NCBI GenBank assembly: GCA_024642215.1
Contig: JAHEBO010000017.1
Location: 1 to 62,008 of the forward strand
Origin: Limnohabitans sp.
Lineage (GTDB): Bacteria; Pseudomonadota; Gammaproteobacteria; Burkholderiales; Burkholderiaceae_C
Length of the DNA stretch: 62,008 bases
Direction: 5' to 3'
The notes under the pieces are model-generated. The model made no database searches. It saw nothing but the letters and a program-made list of their open reading frames with translations, and had not been told where the DNA came from. This document shows, in pieces, positions 16,093-26,402 of this stretch; positions within the stretch are counted from its first letter, which is position 1; each line of letters opens with the position of its first letter. Both the position numbers and the translations under genes were made by a program.

Positions 16093-17721
16093 TTAAAGGC
16101 CCGGTAACTTGTAACCCGTCAGCTGTTCACGCAATTTGGTTTTGAGCATTTTCCCTGTTGCCCCTAAGGGAATCGCTTCCACAAAAATTGCATCGTCTGG
16201 GATTTGCCATTTGGCTGTTTTGCCTTCATAAAATTTCAGCAATTCCGAGGCAGTCAAAGGGCTGCCAGGTTTCTTGACCACGCACACAACCGGACGTTCA
16301 TCCCACTTCGGATGTGGCATGCCAACACAGGCTGCCATTGCGACATCTGGATGCGCCATGGCAATGTTTTCAATGTCAATCGAGCTGATCCACTCGCCAC
16401 CTGACTTGATCACGTCTTTACTGCGATCGGTGATTTGCATAAAACCATCTTCATCGATGGTGGCCACATCACCGGTTGGAAACCAACCGTCAACCAAAGG
16501 AGAAGGACCTTCTTGTTTGAAGTACTCACGAATGATCCAGGGTCCTTTCACGAGCAAGTCACCATAACTTTTACCATCATGCGGCAATGTTTCACCGGCA
16601 TCGTTGACGATCTTCATGTCGACGCCAAAAATAGAGCGTCCTTGCTTCAAACGCAATTTCATTTGCGCTTCTGGCGGCAAACTCAGGTGCTTGTTTTTTA
16701 ACGTACACAATGTGCCCAAAGGACTCATTTCTGTCATGCCCCACGCGTGCAAGACATCCACACCATAGTCATCGCGGAATGCATCAATCATGGCTGGAGG
16801 ACAAGCTGAACCTCCGATCACAGTACGTTTCAACGTTGCAAAACGCAAATTGGCAGGTTTCATATGACCCAACAACATTTGCCAAACAGTAGGAACACCT
16901 GCTGCGAAGGTCACCTTCTCAGCCTCAATCAATTCGTACACCGATTTGCCATCCAATGCAGGTCCGGGAAACACCAACTTGGCGCCGGTCATGGCGGCGC
17001 TGTAGGGAATGCCCCAAGCATTGACGTGGAACATGGGCACCACTGGCAAGATGGCATCACGTGCCGAGATGCACATCACGTCAGGCAATGCAGCCGCATA
17101 CGCATGAAGTAAAGTAGAACGATGGCTGTACAAGGCCGCTTTTGGATTGCCGGTAGTGCCACTTGTGTAACACATGCTGGAGGCTGTATTTTCGTCAAGC
17201 TCAGGCCAAGTGTAGGCAGAGGGCTGCTTGCCAATCAAGGCTTCGTAACTGGTTAAATTGGGAATGCCTGTGTCAGATGGCAACTTGTCTTGATCGCACA
17301 AGGCCACCCAATGTTTGACCGTGGTGCATCGCGCATGGACCGCTTGTACCAAAGGCAAGAAAGTCATGTCAAAACAGAGAACTTGATCTTCAGCGTGATT
17401 GGCAATCCACACCACTTGGTCTGGATGCAAACGAGGATTCAGGGTGTGCAAAACTCGTCCAGAGCCACTGACGCCAAAGTACAACTCCAAATGTCGGTAG
17501 CCATTCCAAGCCAAGGTGGCCACACGTTCACCTTGCGCCAATTTCAAACCATCGAGTGAATTGGCCACTTGACGAGATCGACGCGCCACATCAGCCCATG
17601 TGTAGCGATGGATGTCGCCCTCTACCCGCCTAGAAACAACTTCACCATCACCATGGTGACGGTCTGCAAAATCAATCAAATTAGAAATGAGCAATGACTG
17701 CTGCTGCATGAGTCCAAACAT
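16093..17721 (-). CDS. Acyl-CoA ligase (AMP-binding; DmdB/medium-long-chain type)
   Basis: Adenylate-forming enzyme of 542 residues. The phosphate-binding motif is [18 protein letters not shown], the A5-type motif [10 protein letters not shown], the hinge and ATP-ribose region [19 protein letters not shown], and the C-terminal catalytic Lys lies in [12 protein letters not shown]. It activates a carboxylic acid with ATP and CoA to the acyl-CoA. Proteins starting MFGLMQ in this family are often annotated as 3-methylmercaptopropionyl-CoA ligase or generic fatty-acid ligase. The ATG at 17721 has AAAGG upstream; a second ATG four codons on (17709) is possible. It leads the minus-strand catabolic block and is divergent from selO. 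Confidence 0.9.
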   Translation of the reverse strand: MFGLMQQQSLLISNLIDFADRHHGDGEVVSRRVEGDIHRYTWADVARRSRQVANSLDGLKLAQGERVATLAWNGYRHLELYFGVSGSGRVLHTLNPRLHPDQVVWIANHAEDQVLCFDMTFLPLVQAVHARCTTVKHWVALCDQDKLPSDTGIPNLTSYEALIGKQPSAYTWPELDENTASSMCYTSGTTGNPKAALYSHRSTLLHAYAAALPDVMCISARDAILPVVPMFHVNAWGIPYSAAMTGAKLVFPGPALDGKSVYELIEAEKVTFAAGVPTVWQMLLGHMKPANLRFATLKRTVIGGSACPPAMIDAFRDDYGVDVLHAWGMTEMSPLGTLCTLKNKHLSLPPEAQMKLRLKQGRSIFGVDMKIVNDAGETLPHDGKSYGDLLVKGPWIIREYFKQEGPSPLVDGWFPTGDVATIDEDGFMQITDRSKDVIKSGGEWISSIDIENIAMAHPDVAMAACVGMPHPKWDERPVVCVVKKPGSPLTASELLKFYEGKTAKWQIPDDAIFVEAIPLGATGKMLKTKLREQLTGYKLPGL

Positions 17722-17802
17722 AGGTGCCTTTACATCTCAAAAAAACGAATAAGTCGCTTTTTAGCACGAGACCTTTGCTGATGGTGTAAACCCTGTGTCT
17801 TG

Positions 17803-19305
17803 ATGGGTACATCCAAAGGCATCGACAATCAGGACATGACTTGGATCAATCGCTTTGCTTCACTGGGATCTGTTTTTGCAACAGAAGTTCTTCCTACACC
17901 TGTACCGGCTCCTTATTGGGTGGCACAGAATCAAACGCTCCTGAAGGCATGCGGTCTTCCGCAGAGCTGGCTCAACACAGACGAAGCTTTGTCTGTGTTC
18001 AGCGGCAATGGCTTGTGGGAAGGCATGGCACCTCGGGCCACGGTCTACAGCGGCCATCAATTTGGCCACTGGGCTGGGCAGCTTGGTGACGGGCGGGCAT
18101 TGAGCTTGGGAGAGTTTGAAACAAACCAAGGCTCTTTTGAAATTCAACTCAAAGGAGCTGGTAAGACACCATTTTCAAGAATGGGAGACGGTCGCGCAGT
18201 TTTGAGGTCAAGCATCCGGGAGTACTTGTGCAGTGAAGCCATGGCTGGCTTAGGCATCCCCACCACGCGTGCGCTCTGTTTAACGGGCTCAACTTTGCCT
18301 GTGCTGCGCGAGTCGCTTGAAACAGCAGCCATCGTGACCCGTGTTGCGCCCAGCTTCATCCGTTTTGGACATTTTGAGCACTTTGCCAATCAATCTTCTG
18401 ATCCTGGTGCTTTGAAATTGCTGGCCGATTTTGTTCTAGAACATCATTTTGAGGGACATGAAGCCAGCCTAGGCAATCCCTACGCCGACTTGCTGCATGA
18501 GGTGAGTTTGAAAACGGCCCAATTGGTTGCCCAGTGGCAAGCCGTTGGTTTCTGCCATGGCGTGCTCAACACAGACAACATGAGCATGCTTGGGCTGACG
18601 CTGGACTACGGCCCCTTCCAATTTTTGGATGGCTTTAATCCGCATCACATCTGCAACCATTCAGACCATCAAGGTCGGTATGCGTATGACAAGCAAGCTC
18701 AAATTGCCTATTGGAATCTCTTTTGTTTGGGGCAAGCTTTGATGCCATTGATTGACGATCAAGCCTTGGCCATGAATGCCTTAGAACCCTATAAAGGCGC
18801 CTACACAGCGCATTGGACACATAATTTCTCAATGAAACTAGGCCTTTCACAGACCCACGAAGAGGATCCCCAAGCCCACATGGCATTGATCCAAGAGTTG
18901 ATGCAGCTCTTAGCTTCAGAAAGAACAGATTTCAGCCTGTTTTGGCGCCGACTCAGTCATGCGGCGCTGCAGTCCCAACAAGCACACCCCGCTTGGCAGG
19001 CTGTGAAAGACATGTTCATAGACATTGGCAAGTTTCAAACGTGGCAAGATCGCTACATGGCGCAAATTCAAGCGCAAGAAGACGACGCTGCCCTCCAACG
19101 CATGCTCGCGGTCAATCCCAAATACGTTCTTCGCAATCACTTGGTTGAATTGGCCATTCAAAAGTCCAAACAAGGCGACCATTCCGAGGTCGATACACTC
19201 TTCAAATTGTTACAGTCACCCTTTGATGAACAACCTGAGTTTGAAGCCTATGCAGACCTGCCACCCGCCTGGGCGTCTGACATTGAAATCAGTTGCTCTT
19301 CTTAA
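17803..19305 (+). CDS. selO: SelO/YdiU protein adenylyltransferase
   Basis: Pseudokinase-fold AMP-transferase of 500 residues. Recognised segments are YSGHQFGHWAGQLGDGRAL, GAGKTPFSRMGDGRAVLRSS and CHGVLNTDNMSMLGLTLDYG, which holds the catalytic Asn and Asp. SelO attaches AMP to Ser, Thr and Tyr of target proteins and is linked to oxidative-stress responses. The C-terminus ends CSS; this Cys sits where eukaryotic SelO carries selenocysteine. The start is uncertain: ATG 17803 is used here, and ATG 17836 (MTWINRF) is also plausible; neither has a clear ribosome-binding site. msrB follows after 21 bp. Confidence 0.93.
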   Translation: MGTSKGIDNQDMTWINRFASLGSVFATEVLPTPVPAPYWVAQNQTLLKACGLPQSWLNTDEALSVFSGNGLWEGMAPRATVYSGHQFGHWAGQLGDGRALSLGEFETNQGSFEIQLKGAGKTPFSRMGDGRAVLRSSIREYLCSEAMAGLGIPTTRALCLTGSTLPVLRESLETAAIVTRVAPSFIRFGHFEHFANQSSDPGALKLLADFVLEHHFEGHEASLGNPYADLLHEVSLKTAQLVAQWQAVGFCHGVLNTDNMSMLGLTLDYGPFQFLDGFNPHHICNHSDHQGRYAYDKQAQIAYWNLFCLGQALMPLIDDQALAMNALEPYKGAYTAHWTHNFSMKLGLSQTHEEDPQAHMALIQELMQLLASERTDFSLFWRRLSHAALQSQQAHPAWQAVKDMFIDIGKFQTWQDRYMAQIQAQEDDAALQRMLAVNPKYVLRNHLVELAIQKSKQGDHSEVDTLFKLLQSPFDEQPEFEAYADLPPAWASDIEISCSS

Positions 19306-19326
19306 TGCCCACGAAAAATAAAACAC

Positions 19327-19740
19327 ATGTCCGCTAATCAATTTCCCAAATCAGACGATGAATGGCGCGCATGGTTGCTCGCAAGAAATGCAGAACCTTT
19401 GGCATTTGAAGTAACTCGCAAAGCAGCCACTGAGCGCCCTTTTACTGGCAAATATGAAACGCACTGGGAGCCCGGTCAGTACAAATGCATTTGCTGTGAT
19501 GCCATTCTGTTTGATGCCAACACCAAGTTTGATGCAGGTTGCGGCTGGCCTTCTTTTTACCAAGCCGCTAACGAACATGCGGTTGCACAAAAGGTTGACA
19601 GAAGTCATGGCATGCTTCGAGTTGAAAGTGTGTGCGCGCAATGCGGCGCGCACTTAGGACATGTGTTTGAAGATGGCCCAGAACCGACAGGACTACGCTA
19701 CTGCATGAACTCAGCCTCACTGAATTTCGAAAAAAAATAA
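19327..19740 (+). CDS. msrB: Peptide-methionine (R)-S-oxide reductase MsrB
   Basis: Protein of 137 residues. Zinc is bound by two CxxC pairs (Cys54/Cys57 and Cys103/Cys106). The catalytic Cys is 126 in RYCMNSASL, with GCGWPSF as the conserved active-site loop. It repairs methionine-R-sulfoxide in oxidised proteins. Its place directly after selO fits a redox-repair theme, since SelO has been linked to redox proteins. No strong ribosome-binding site is visible, so translation may depend on coupling with selO. The yciB start follows its stop by one base. Confidence 0.96.
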   Translation: MSANQFPKSDDEWRAWLLARNAEPLAFEVTRKAATERPFTGKYETHWEPGQYKCICCDAILFDANTKFDAGCGWPSFYQAANEHAVAQKVDRSHGMLRVESVCAQCGAHLGHVFEDGPEPTGLRYCMNSASLNFEKK

Positions 19741-19741
19741 G

Positions 19742-20308
19742 ATGAAAATCGCGCTTGATTTATTTCCCATTCTCCTTTTCTTTGCAGCCTACAAATTTGG
19801 CAGCATCTATCTGGCGACAGCCGTTTTGATGGCAGCAACTGTTGTTCAAAGTTTGTGGATGTTCAAACTGGAAGGCAAATTGGCCACCATGCAAAAGGCC
19901 ACTTTGGCCCTGATCTTGGTTTTTGGCAGCTTGACGCTTTTCTTCCAAGATGAACGCTTCATCAAGTTCAAACCAACCCTGCTCTATTTCTGTATGGGTT
20001 TGGGCTTGCTGGTTTCTCAATTTTTGTTCAAGAAAAACTTTTTAAAAACCATGCTGGGCGCGCAAGTCAACTTGCCAAGCGCCAATTGGCACACTCTCAG
20101 CCTCGCCTGGACAATTTACTGTTTTTTCATGTCGGCATTGAATGCCTATGTCGCCTATTACTACTCAACAGAAGAATGGGTGAATTTCAAAATTTGGGGC
20201 TATGTCTTTCCGTTGACTTTTATCGTAGGAACGGGCATTTACATCGCAAAGCACATTCCAGCAGAAGAGACGGTTTCAGAGAATAATGCAGAGGATCCAT
20301 CGAAATGA
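19742..20308 (+). CDS. yciB: Inner-membrane septation protein A (YciB/IspZ family)
   Basis: Protein of 188 residues with about five hydrophobic segments, beginning MKIALDLFPILLFFAAYKFG, the standard YciB start. The motif KPTLLYFCMGLGLLVSQ and the segment W(T)IYCFFMSALNAYVAYYYS, with WVNFKIWG after it, are diagnostic. It acts in the cytoplasmic membrane and is linked to cell-envelope and septum integrity. It begins one base after the msrB stop and ends with an ATGA overlap with bolA, so the cluster is translationally coupled. Confidence 0.94.
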   Translation: MKIALDLFPILLFFAAYKFGSIYLATAVLMAATVVQSLWMFKLEGKLATMQKATLALILVFGSLTLFFQDERFIKFKPTLLYFCMGLGLLVSQFLFKKNFLKTMLGAQVNLPSANWHTLSLAWTIYCFFMSALNAYVAYYYSTEEWVNFKIWGYVFPLTFIVGTGIYIAKHIPAEETVSENNAEDPSK

Positions 20309-20598
20309 GCTTGAAAGGCATTGCCAACCTCCCTGCCAACGCGTCTTGGCAACCCTTGATGACGTCTGTCCTTCAGCAGCAATTTAAACCCACATTGTTG
20401 GAAGTCATTGATGAAAGCGCCCAACATGCGGGGCATTCTGGCGCAAGTGCGAGTGGCTTGAACAGTCATTTTCGGGTTCGAATTGCGTCTTCTCAATTTG
20501 AGAAACTCAGCAGAGTCCAAAGGCACCGTCTTGTGTATGATTCGCTCCAAGAATTCTTAGACAACGGACTTCACGCCCTGGCCATAGAATTTCGATAA
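20305..20598 (+). CDS. bolA: BolA family protein
   Basis: Protein of 97 residues with the BolA fold: HFRVRIASSQFEKLSRVQRHRLVY, where the RHR motif carries the conserved His used with monothiol glutaredoxins in Fe-S trafficking. BolA also acts as a morphology and stress regulator. The ATG overlaps the yciB stop. It is followed 29 bp later by a prolyl isomerase gene in the same direction. Confidence 0.93.
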   Translation: MSLKGIANLPANASWQPLMTSVLQQQFKPTLLEVIDESAQHAGHSGASASGLNSHFRVRIASSQFEKLSRVQRHRLVYDSLQEFLDNGLHALAIEFR

Positions 20599-20627
20599 TA
20601 TTTTTTGATTTGCAAATGAGGATCCTG

Positions 20628-21401
20628 ATGAAAATTTCAAAATTGGCCCTGAGCTTGGTGGCAGCACTGAGTTTTTCTGCATGGGCGCAAAATCTGGCTG
20701 TGGTCAATGGCAAGCCTGTTCCCAGTTCACGTGTTGAAGCTCTAAAGCAACAAGTAGAGCGTTCGGGTCGACCCGTCACCCCCGAAATCTTGGCGCAAAT
20801 CAAAGAAGAATTGATTGCCCGCGAAATTTTCATGCAAGAAGCACGCAAGCGCGGTCTTGATGCCAGCGAAGATTACAAAGCACAACTCGAATTGGCCCGT
20901 CAAAGCTTGTTGATCCGTGAACTCTTTGCCAACTTCCAGAAAAAGAACCCTGTCACCGATGCAGAAATCAAAGCGGAATATGACAAATTCGTGGCAGCCA
21001 ATGGCGGCAAAGAATATCGTGCACGTCACATCTTGGTTGAAAAAGAAGACGAAGCCAAGGCCCTGATTGCTGACCTTAAAAAAGGTGGCAAATTTGAAGA
21101 GTTGGCCAAGAAAGCTTCAAAAGACCCAGGCTCTGGCGCCAACGGTGGTGACCTCGATTGGGCCAATGCCGCAAGCTACGTGCCTGAGTTTTCAAACGCC
21201 ATGGTGAAATTGGAAAAAGGTCAAATGACAGATGCGCCAGTGAAAAGCCAGTTTGGCTTTCACATCATCCGTGTGGACGATGTTCGCGATGCACAACTTC
21301 CTAAGCTTGAAGAAGTGAAACCGCAAATTACACAACAACTGACACAGTCTAAATTGGGCAAGTTTCAAGAAGACTTGCGTGCCAAAGCAAAAGTTCAGTA
21401 A
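20628..21401 (+). CDS. Periplasmic parvulin-type peptidyl-prolyl cis-trans isomerase
   Basis: Protein of 257 residues from the ATG at 20628 (GAGGA upstream); an earlier in-frame start six codons upstream lacks a good site. A signal peptide runs to SFSAWA, with cleavage before QNLAVVNG. The N-terminal chaperone-like helices resemble SurA/PrsA-type proteins. The parvulin domain is recognised by YRARHILVEKEDEAKALI, DPGSGANGGDLDW and SQFGFHIIRVDD. It assists folding of exported proteins. It is the last gene of the selO-bolA block and is followed by two hairpins including a strong terminator. Confidence 0.93.
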   Translation: MKISKLALSLVAALSFSAWAQNLAVVNGKPVPSSRVEALKQQVERSGRPVTPEILAQIKEELIAREIFMQEARKRGLDASEDYKAQLELARQSLLIRELFANFQKKNPVTDAEIKAEYDKFVAANGGKEYRARHILVEKEDEAKALIADLKKGGKFEELAKKASKDPGSGANGGDLDWANAASYVPEFSNAMVKLEKGQMTDAPVKSQFGFHIIRVDDVRDAQLPKLEEVKPQITQQLTQSKLGKFQEDLRAKAKVQ

Positions 21402-21416
21402 TCTAAACACTGATCA

Positions 21417-21478
21417 CCGCCTCTTGTGATTGAGGCGGAACAGAGCACTGAACACCGAAAGGTGTCAGTGCTTTTTTT
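21417..21478 (+). terminator. Tandem hairpins with intrinsic terminator after the prolyl isomerase gene
   Basis: A first hairpin pairs CCGCCTC (21417-21423) with GAGGCGG (21432-21438). A second pairs AGCACTG and ACACC (21444-21456) with GGTGT and CAGTGCT (21461-21472) around a GAAA loop, with one bulged A. It is followed directly by a run of T to 21478. It ends the plus-strand block and abuts the purL stop on the other strand. Confidence 0.92.
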
Positions 21479-24400
21479 ATTTCAGCCAACGACGTGCGTT
21501 TTGCCACATGCGCAACCAAGGACTGTGAACAGAGACGTCACCAGAGGTGAAACTCATTTGAACATTGCGGAATACGCGCTCAGGGTGCGGCATCATGGCT
21601 GTAAAGCGACCATCGGCCGTGGTGACTGCCGTTAAACCTGCTGGGCTACCGTTTGGATTGGCTGGATAAGTTTCAGTGGCTTGACCCCAGTTGTCAACAA
21701 ATCGCATCGCACCAATGGCTTTGTCTGCATCACCGCGGTATTTGAAATTCGCAAAACCCTCGCCGTGCGCCACTGCGATAGGCAAACGACTACCCGCCAT
21801 GTCTTGGAAGAACAAACTGGGCGATGGCAACACCTCCACCATCGACAAGCGTGCTTCAAAACGCTCGCTTTGGTTGGTGGTAAATCGAGGCCAGTGTTGT
21901 GCCCCAGGAATGATGTCTGCCAACTCTGCAAACATTTGACAACCATTGCAAACGCCCAAGCCGAAAGTATCGGTGCGTGCAAAGTAGGATTTAAATTGCT
22001 CGGACAAAGCGGCGTTGAATGTGATGCTGCGAGCCCAGCCTATGCCAGCACCTAAGGTGTCGCCATAGCTGAAACCGCCACAAGCCACCAAACCTTGAAA
22101 ATCTTTCAAGCTAACACGGCCGCTTTGCAAGTCGGTCATGTGCACATCGTGTGATTCAAATCCAGCCTCTGCAAATGCATAGGCCATTTCAATGTGTGAA
22201 TTGACACCCTGCTCGCGCAAAATGGCCACTTTGGGTTTGGCCAAATTCAACCAAGGTGCTGCCACATTTTCCTCAGGCTTAAAGCTCAAGGCCACGTGCA
22301 AACCAGGATTGTCAGGATTGCCAGCGGCTGCGTGTTCACTGTCTGCGCAAACTGGGTTGTCACGCAGTTGGCATATTTTCCAACTGACGCTGTCCCAAAC
22401 TTGATGCAAGTCTTCCAGTTGCGCTGTGAAAATTTCTTGGGTGTCACGCCAAATGCTTAATGCACCGACCCCTTTTTGGACAGTCGACTGAGTGGGGCGT
22501 GTTTTGCCAATGACATGGCTGTGTTTGGACAAGCCGTGCTCGCGCAAAGCTTGCATGACTTCTGCACGGTCTTGTGTGTTCACCTGAATCACCACGCCAA
22601 GTTCTTCATTGAACAAGGCCTTCAGGGTCAATTCATTGCGACGCGCACTGACTTGTTGAGCCCAGTTTTTAGCATCACCATGATCGGCACGACTGTCAGA
22701 GATACCGTCTCCTTCTGTGACAAGTAAATCCAAGTTGAGCGCAACACCCACCTGCCCCGCAAAGCACATTTCGGCCACAGCGCAGAATAAACCGCCATCG
22801 CTGCGATCGTGATAAGCCAACAGTTTGTCTTGACGACGCAAGCTGTTGATGACCTTGACCAAATTAACCAAATGCGCCGGTGTTTCCAAATCGGGCACCC
22901 GATCGCCCGATTGCTTGAGTACTTGGCTCAAAATGCTGCCACCCATGCGTGACTGACCATTGCTGAGATCGATCAAAATGAGAGATGTGTCATCCAGTGT
23001 GGCATTGAGCTGAGGCGTCAGCGTGCCGCGCACATCGTTCAAACTGGCAAAGGCCGTCACAATCAAACTGACAGGCGACGTCACTTTGTGCGTTTGACCA
23101 TTTTCTGACCATTGCGTTTTCATCGACAAACTGTCTTTGCCCACAGGAATAGACACTCCCAAAGCAGGACACAGCTCAAGCCCCACCGCTTTGACGGTTT
23201 CGTAAAGCGCGGCATCTTCACCAGGCTCGCCACAGGCAGCCATCCAGTTGGCGCTGAGTTTGACGCGGTCGAGCTCTATTGGTGCCGATAACAAATTCGT
23301 GATGGCTTCTGCCACGGCCATGCGGCCAGAGGCAGCAGCATCGACGCTTGCCAATGGCGTGCGCTCTCCCATGCTCATGGCCTCGCCTTTGAAACTTTGA
23401 TAATCGGCCAAAGTCACAGCGCAATCGGCCACTGGGACTTGCCACGGCCCCACCATTTGGTCTCTGTGCGTCAGCCCGCCCACGGTGCGGTCACCGATGG
23501 TGATGAGGAAACGTTTAGAAGCAACCGTAGGATGGCTCAACACCTGAACCACCGCATCTTGCAAGTCAACACCGGTGAGGTCAAGTGCTGTGATGTTTCG
23601 TTTGACGCTTGCGACATCGCGGTGCATTTTAGGCGGCTTGCCCAAGAGCACGTTCATCGGCATGTCAACCGGTTTTTGTACTTCTGGTGATGTGGCTTGA
23701 TCATCGTTCAAGATCAGTTGAGGCTCATCTGTGGCAACACCGACAACCGCAAAGGGACAACGCTCGCGTTCACAAAACGCTTTGAACGTGGCCAAGGATT
23801 CTGGTGCGATGGCCAACACATAGCGCTCTTGACTTTCGTTCGACCAAATTTCTTTGGGTGACAAGCCAGAAGCTTCTAAAGGCACTGCACGCAAATCAAA
23901 GCGTGCACCACGTCCCGCATCATTGGTAAGTTCTGGGAATGCATTGGACAAACCACCGGCACCCACATCGTGAATGGCCAAAATAGGATTGTCTTTGCCC
24001 ATGATCCAGCAATGGTTGATAACCTCTTGTGCGCGACGTTCAATCTCAGGATTGCCGCGTTGGACAGAGTCAAAATCCAAGTTGGCCGCATTGGTGCCCG
24101 AGGCCATTGAACTGGCCGCACTACCGCCCATGCCAATGAGCATGCCAGGGCCACCCAGTTGAATCAGCAAGGTGCCAGCAGGAAACAATATTTTTTGAGT
24201 TTGAATGTCATCAATCACACCCAAGCCACCAGCAATCATGATGGGCTTGTGATAACCACGCACAACGCCATCAACTTCTTGCTCGTACTCTCGGAAATAG
24301 CCCAATAAATTGGGCCGACCAAATTCATTATTGAACGCAGCACCCCCCAAAGGGCCTTCGGTCATGATTTGTAAAGGACTGGCAATGTGGTCGGGTTTAC

Positions 24401-25463
24401 CGTTCTCGCCGTCCCACAGCTTAGAAACTGTGAATCCTGTCAAGCCCGCTTTGGGTTTGGAGCCGCGTCCTGTTGCGCCTTCATCGCGAATTTCTCCGCC
24501 AGCCCCAGTTGAGGCACCTGGAAAAGGTGAAATGGCTGTGGGATGGTTGTGGGTTTCAACTTTCATCAGCACATGGTGCAGTGCATTTTCTTTGACATAT
24601 GCACCACCTTGCTTGGCCACAAACCGCTCAACATCATGCCCCGTCATGATGGAGGCATTGTCTGAGTACGCCACTACTGTGTGTTGGGGATTTTGCTGGT
24701 GCGTGTGACGAATCATGCCAAACAAACTGTGCGCTTGAGCTTGTCCATCAATGGTGAATTGCGCGTTGAAAATTTTGTGCCGGCAGTGCTCGCTGTTGGC
24801 CTGCGCAAACATCATTAACTCAACATCAGAAGGGTTACGACCCAATTGCTGAAAAGACGTCAGCAAATACTCAATTTCATCTTCGGCCAATGCCAAGCCA
24901 AATTGTTGATTGGCCTCTACCAAGGCTTGACGCCCACCCTTCAAAACATCGACATGCAGCAAGGGCTGTGCCTGCAGTTCTGTGAAAAGCGCCAGGGCAT
25001 CTGTGCGATCCGACAAAATGGACTCGGTCATGCGATCGTGCAAAAGATCGGCCAATTGCAACTTCTGGCTAGAGCTCAAGTTTTGCAATTGCTCAGCAGA
25101 TTGCAGTTGCAAACTGTACTGCACCAAGCGCTCCACTCTGCGCAACGTCAAGCCGCAGTTGTGGGCAATGTCTGTGGCTTTTGAAGCCCAGGGTGAAACT
25201 GTACCTAATCGGGGCGATACACACACATGCCAGGCGGCAGTGGTCATGGCAGGCTTAACAGCAGGATCTCCGTAAGTTAGCAACTGAGACAGAATGGTCT
25301 GAGATGCCGAATCCATGGGTGACACGCTGCCCACGAGGTGCAAATAATGACCTGACAGACCCGTGACGTCAGGGCAAATGGCCTGAAGTCGCGGCAAAAG
25401 TTGCTGGATACGAAAATCACTGAGGGCGTTACCGCCGTCCAAGATGAGAGTTTGCAGGGTCAC
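21477..25463 (-). CDS. purL: Phosphoribosylformylglycinamidine synthase, large single-chain form
   Basis: The GTG at 25463 gives [20 protein letters not shown], matching relatives; a TTG at 25499 would add 12 residues. The 1328-residue protein has an N-terminal PurS-like domain, two AIRS-like catalytic halves ([20 protein letters not shown] and [13 protein letters not shown]) and a C-terminal class I glutamine amidotransferase with the nucleophile Cys in GVCNGCQMF and late His/Glu in MPHPERVF. It makes FGAM from FGAR, ATP and glutamine in purine synthesis. Length is usual for proteobacteria. The divergent map gene is 131 bp away; a TAAAAT -10-like box for purL lies at 25532-25537. Confidence 0.96.
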   Translation of the reverse strand: MTLQTLILDGGNALSDFRIQQLLPRLQAICPDVTGLSGHYLHLVGSVSPMDSASQTILSQLLTYGDPAVKPAMTTAAWHVCVSPRLGTVSPWASKATDIAHNCGLTLRRVERLVQYSLQLQSAEQLQNLSSSQKLQLADLLHDRMTESILSDRTDALALFTELQAQPLLHVDVLKGGRQALVEANQQFGLALAEDEIEYLLTSFQQLGRNPSDVELMMFAQANSEHCRHKIFNAQFTIDGQAQAHSLFGMIRHTHQQNPQHTVVAYSDNASIMTGHDVERFVAKQGGAYVKENALHHVLMKVETHNHPTAISPFPGASTGAGGEIRDEGATGRGSKPKAGLTGFTVSKLWDGENGKPDHIASPLQIMTEGPLGGAAFNNEFGRPNLLGYFREYEQEVDGVVRGYHKPIMIAGGLGVIDDIQTQKILFPAGTLLIQLGGPGMLIGMGGSAASSMASGTNAANLDFDSVQRGNPEIERRAQEVINHCWIMGKDNPILAIHDVGAGGLSNAFPELTNDAGRGARFDLRAVPLEASGLSPKEIWSNESQERYVLAIAPESLATFKAFCERERCPFAVVGVATDEPQLILNDDQATSPEVQKPVDMPMNVLLGKPPKMHRDVASVKRNITALDLTGVDLQDAVVQVLSHPTVASKRFLITIGDRTVGGLTHRDQMVGPWQVPVADCAVTLADYQSFKGEAMSMGERTPLASVDAAASGRMAVAEAITNLLSAPIELDRVKLSANWMAACGEPGEDAALYETVKAVGLELCPALGVSIPVGKDSLSMKTQWSENGQTHKVTSPVSLIVTAFASLNDVRGTLTPQLNATLDDTSLILIDLSNGQSRMGGSILSQVLKQSGDRVPDLETPAHLVNLVKVINSLRRQDKLLAYHDRSDGGLFCAVAEMCFAGQVGVALNLDLLVTEGDGISDSRADHGDAKNWAQQVSARRNELTLKALFNEELGVVIQVNTQDRAEVMQALREHGLSKHSHVIGKTRPTQSTVQKGVGALSIWRDTQEIFTAQLEDLHQVWDSVSWKICQLRDNPVCADSEHAAAGNPDNPGLHVALSFKPEENVAAPWLNLAKPKVAILREQGVNSHIEMAYAFAEAGFESHDVHMTDLQSGRVSLKDFQGLVACGGFSYGDTLGAGIGWARSITFNAALSEQFKSYFARTDTFGLGVCNGCQMFAELADIIPGAQHWPRFTTNQSERFEARLSMVEVLPSPSLFFQDMAGSRLPIAVAHGEGFANFKYRGDADKAIGAMRFVDNWGQATETYPANPNGSPAGLTAVTTADGRFTAMMPHPERVFRNVQMSFTSGDVSVHSPWLRMWQNARRWLK

Positions 25464-25580
25464 AGTGTGGCCTTGATGGCTGAAGGAAAAGTGTCTCAAA
25501 TGCCGCTGACTGGGGCATTGAATGAGTCATTATTTTAACCGCCAACAGGCCTATTTTCTGCAAAGTTACTGGATGAATGG

Positions 25581-25594
25581 GATAATCATGCCCC
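25581..25594 (+). promoter_or_regulatory. GATAAT -10 element just upstream of map
   Basis: GATAAT occupies 25581-25586, 8 nt before the ATG at 25595. Transcription would be expected to begin within a base or two of the start codon. No Shine-Dalgarno is present, so a leaderless or nearly leaderless map mRNA is likely. No good -35 hexamer is visible. Confidence 0.5.
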
Positions 25595-26398
25595 ATGACG
25601 ATTACCCCAAAAGACCCCCAAGGCGCTGAAGGCATGCGTGTCGCCGGCCGACTCGCCTCCGAAGTTCTCGATTACTTGACGCCCTTCGTAGTGCCCGGCG
25701 TCACCACCAATGAGTTGGACAAGCTTGCCCACGACTACATGGTCAATGTTCAGGGCACCATTCCTGCGCCATTGAACTACCAGCCCGCCGGCTACTCACC
25801 CTATCCTAAGTCCATTTGCACGTCGATCAACCAACAAGTGTGTCATGGCATACCCAACGAGAAGCCGCTCAAAAAGGGCGACATCGTGAACATTGACATC
25901 ACAGTGATCAAAGACGGTTGGCACGGCGATACCAGTCGCATGTTCATGGTGGGCGAAGTGTCTATTGCAGCCAAGCGCCTCTGTCATGCCACATACGAAG
26001 CCATGTGGCATGGCATTGCACAAGTCAAACCAGGCGCCCGCTTGGGTGACATTGGCTGGGCCATTCAAAAGTTTGCCGAAAACATGGGGTTCTCCATCGT
26101 TCGTGAATTTTGTGGCCATGGCATTGGTCGCGTGTTTCACGAAGAACCCCAAGTATTGCACTATGGCAAGCCTGGCACCTTGGAGGAACTGAAGGCTGGT
26201 ATGACCTTCACCATCGAGCCCATGATCAATGCCGGAAAACGCGAGATCAAAGAGATGGGCGATGGCTGGACCATCGTCACCAAAGACCGTTCGTTGTCAG
26301 CGCAATGGGAACACACCATTTTGGTAACTGAAACCGGCTACGAGGTTCTCACCTTGTCGGCAGGCAGCCCACCCATTCCAGCATTCATCAAAGGCTAA
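25595..26398 (+). CDS. map: Type I methionine aminopeptidase
   Basis: Protein of 267 residues, usual for type I. Dinuclear metal ligands are visible in order: Asp in NIDITVIKDGWHGDTSRMF (two Asp), His in GHGIGRVFHEEP, Glu in TIEPMIN and Glu in SAQWEHTILVTE. It removes the initiator Met from nascent proteins in the cytosol. glnD follows after 4 bp, so the two are co-transcribed. There is no ribosome-binding site; see the -10 element upstream. Confidence 0.96.
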   Translation: MTITPKDPQGAEGMRVAGRLASEVLDYLTPFVVPGVTTNELDKLAHDYMVNVQGTIPAPLNYQPAGYSPYPKSICTSINQQVCHGIPNEKPLKKGDIVNIDITVIKDGWHGDTSRMFMVGEVSIAAKRLCHATYEAMWHGIAQVKPGARLGDIGWAIQKFAENMGFSIVREFCGHGIGRVFHEEPQVLHYGKPGTLEELKAGMTFTIEPMINAGKREIKEMGDGWTIVTKDRSLSAQWEHTILVTETGYEVLTLSAGSPPIPAFIKG

Positions 26399-26402
26399 AC
26401 CC

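Noticed and set aside
16093-17721. Calling the ligase DmdB specifically
   Set aside because: The family mixes 3-methylmercaptopropionate and general fatty-acid ligases, and DmdA/DmdD partners are absent in the window, so only the family is stated.
25521-25531. AATGA-G-TCATT mini-palindrome between purL and map
   Set aside because: Only 5-bp arms; too short to be convincing as an operator without additional copies.
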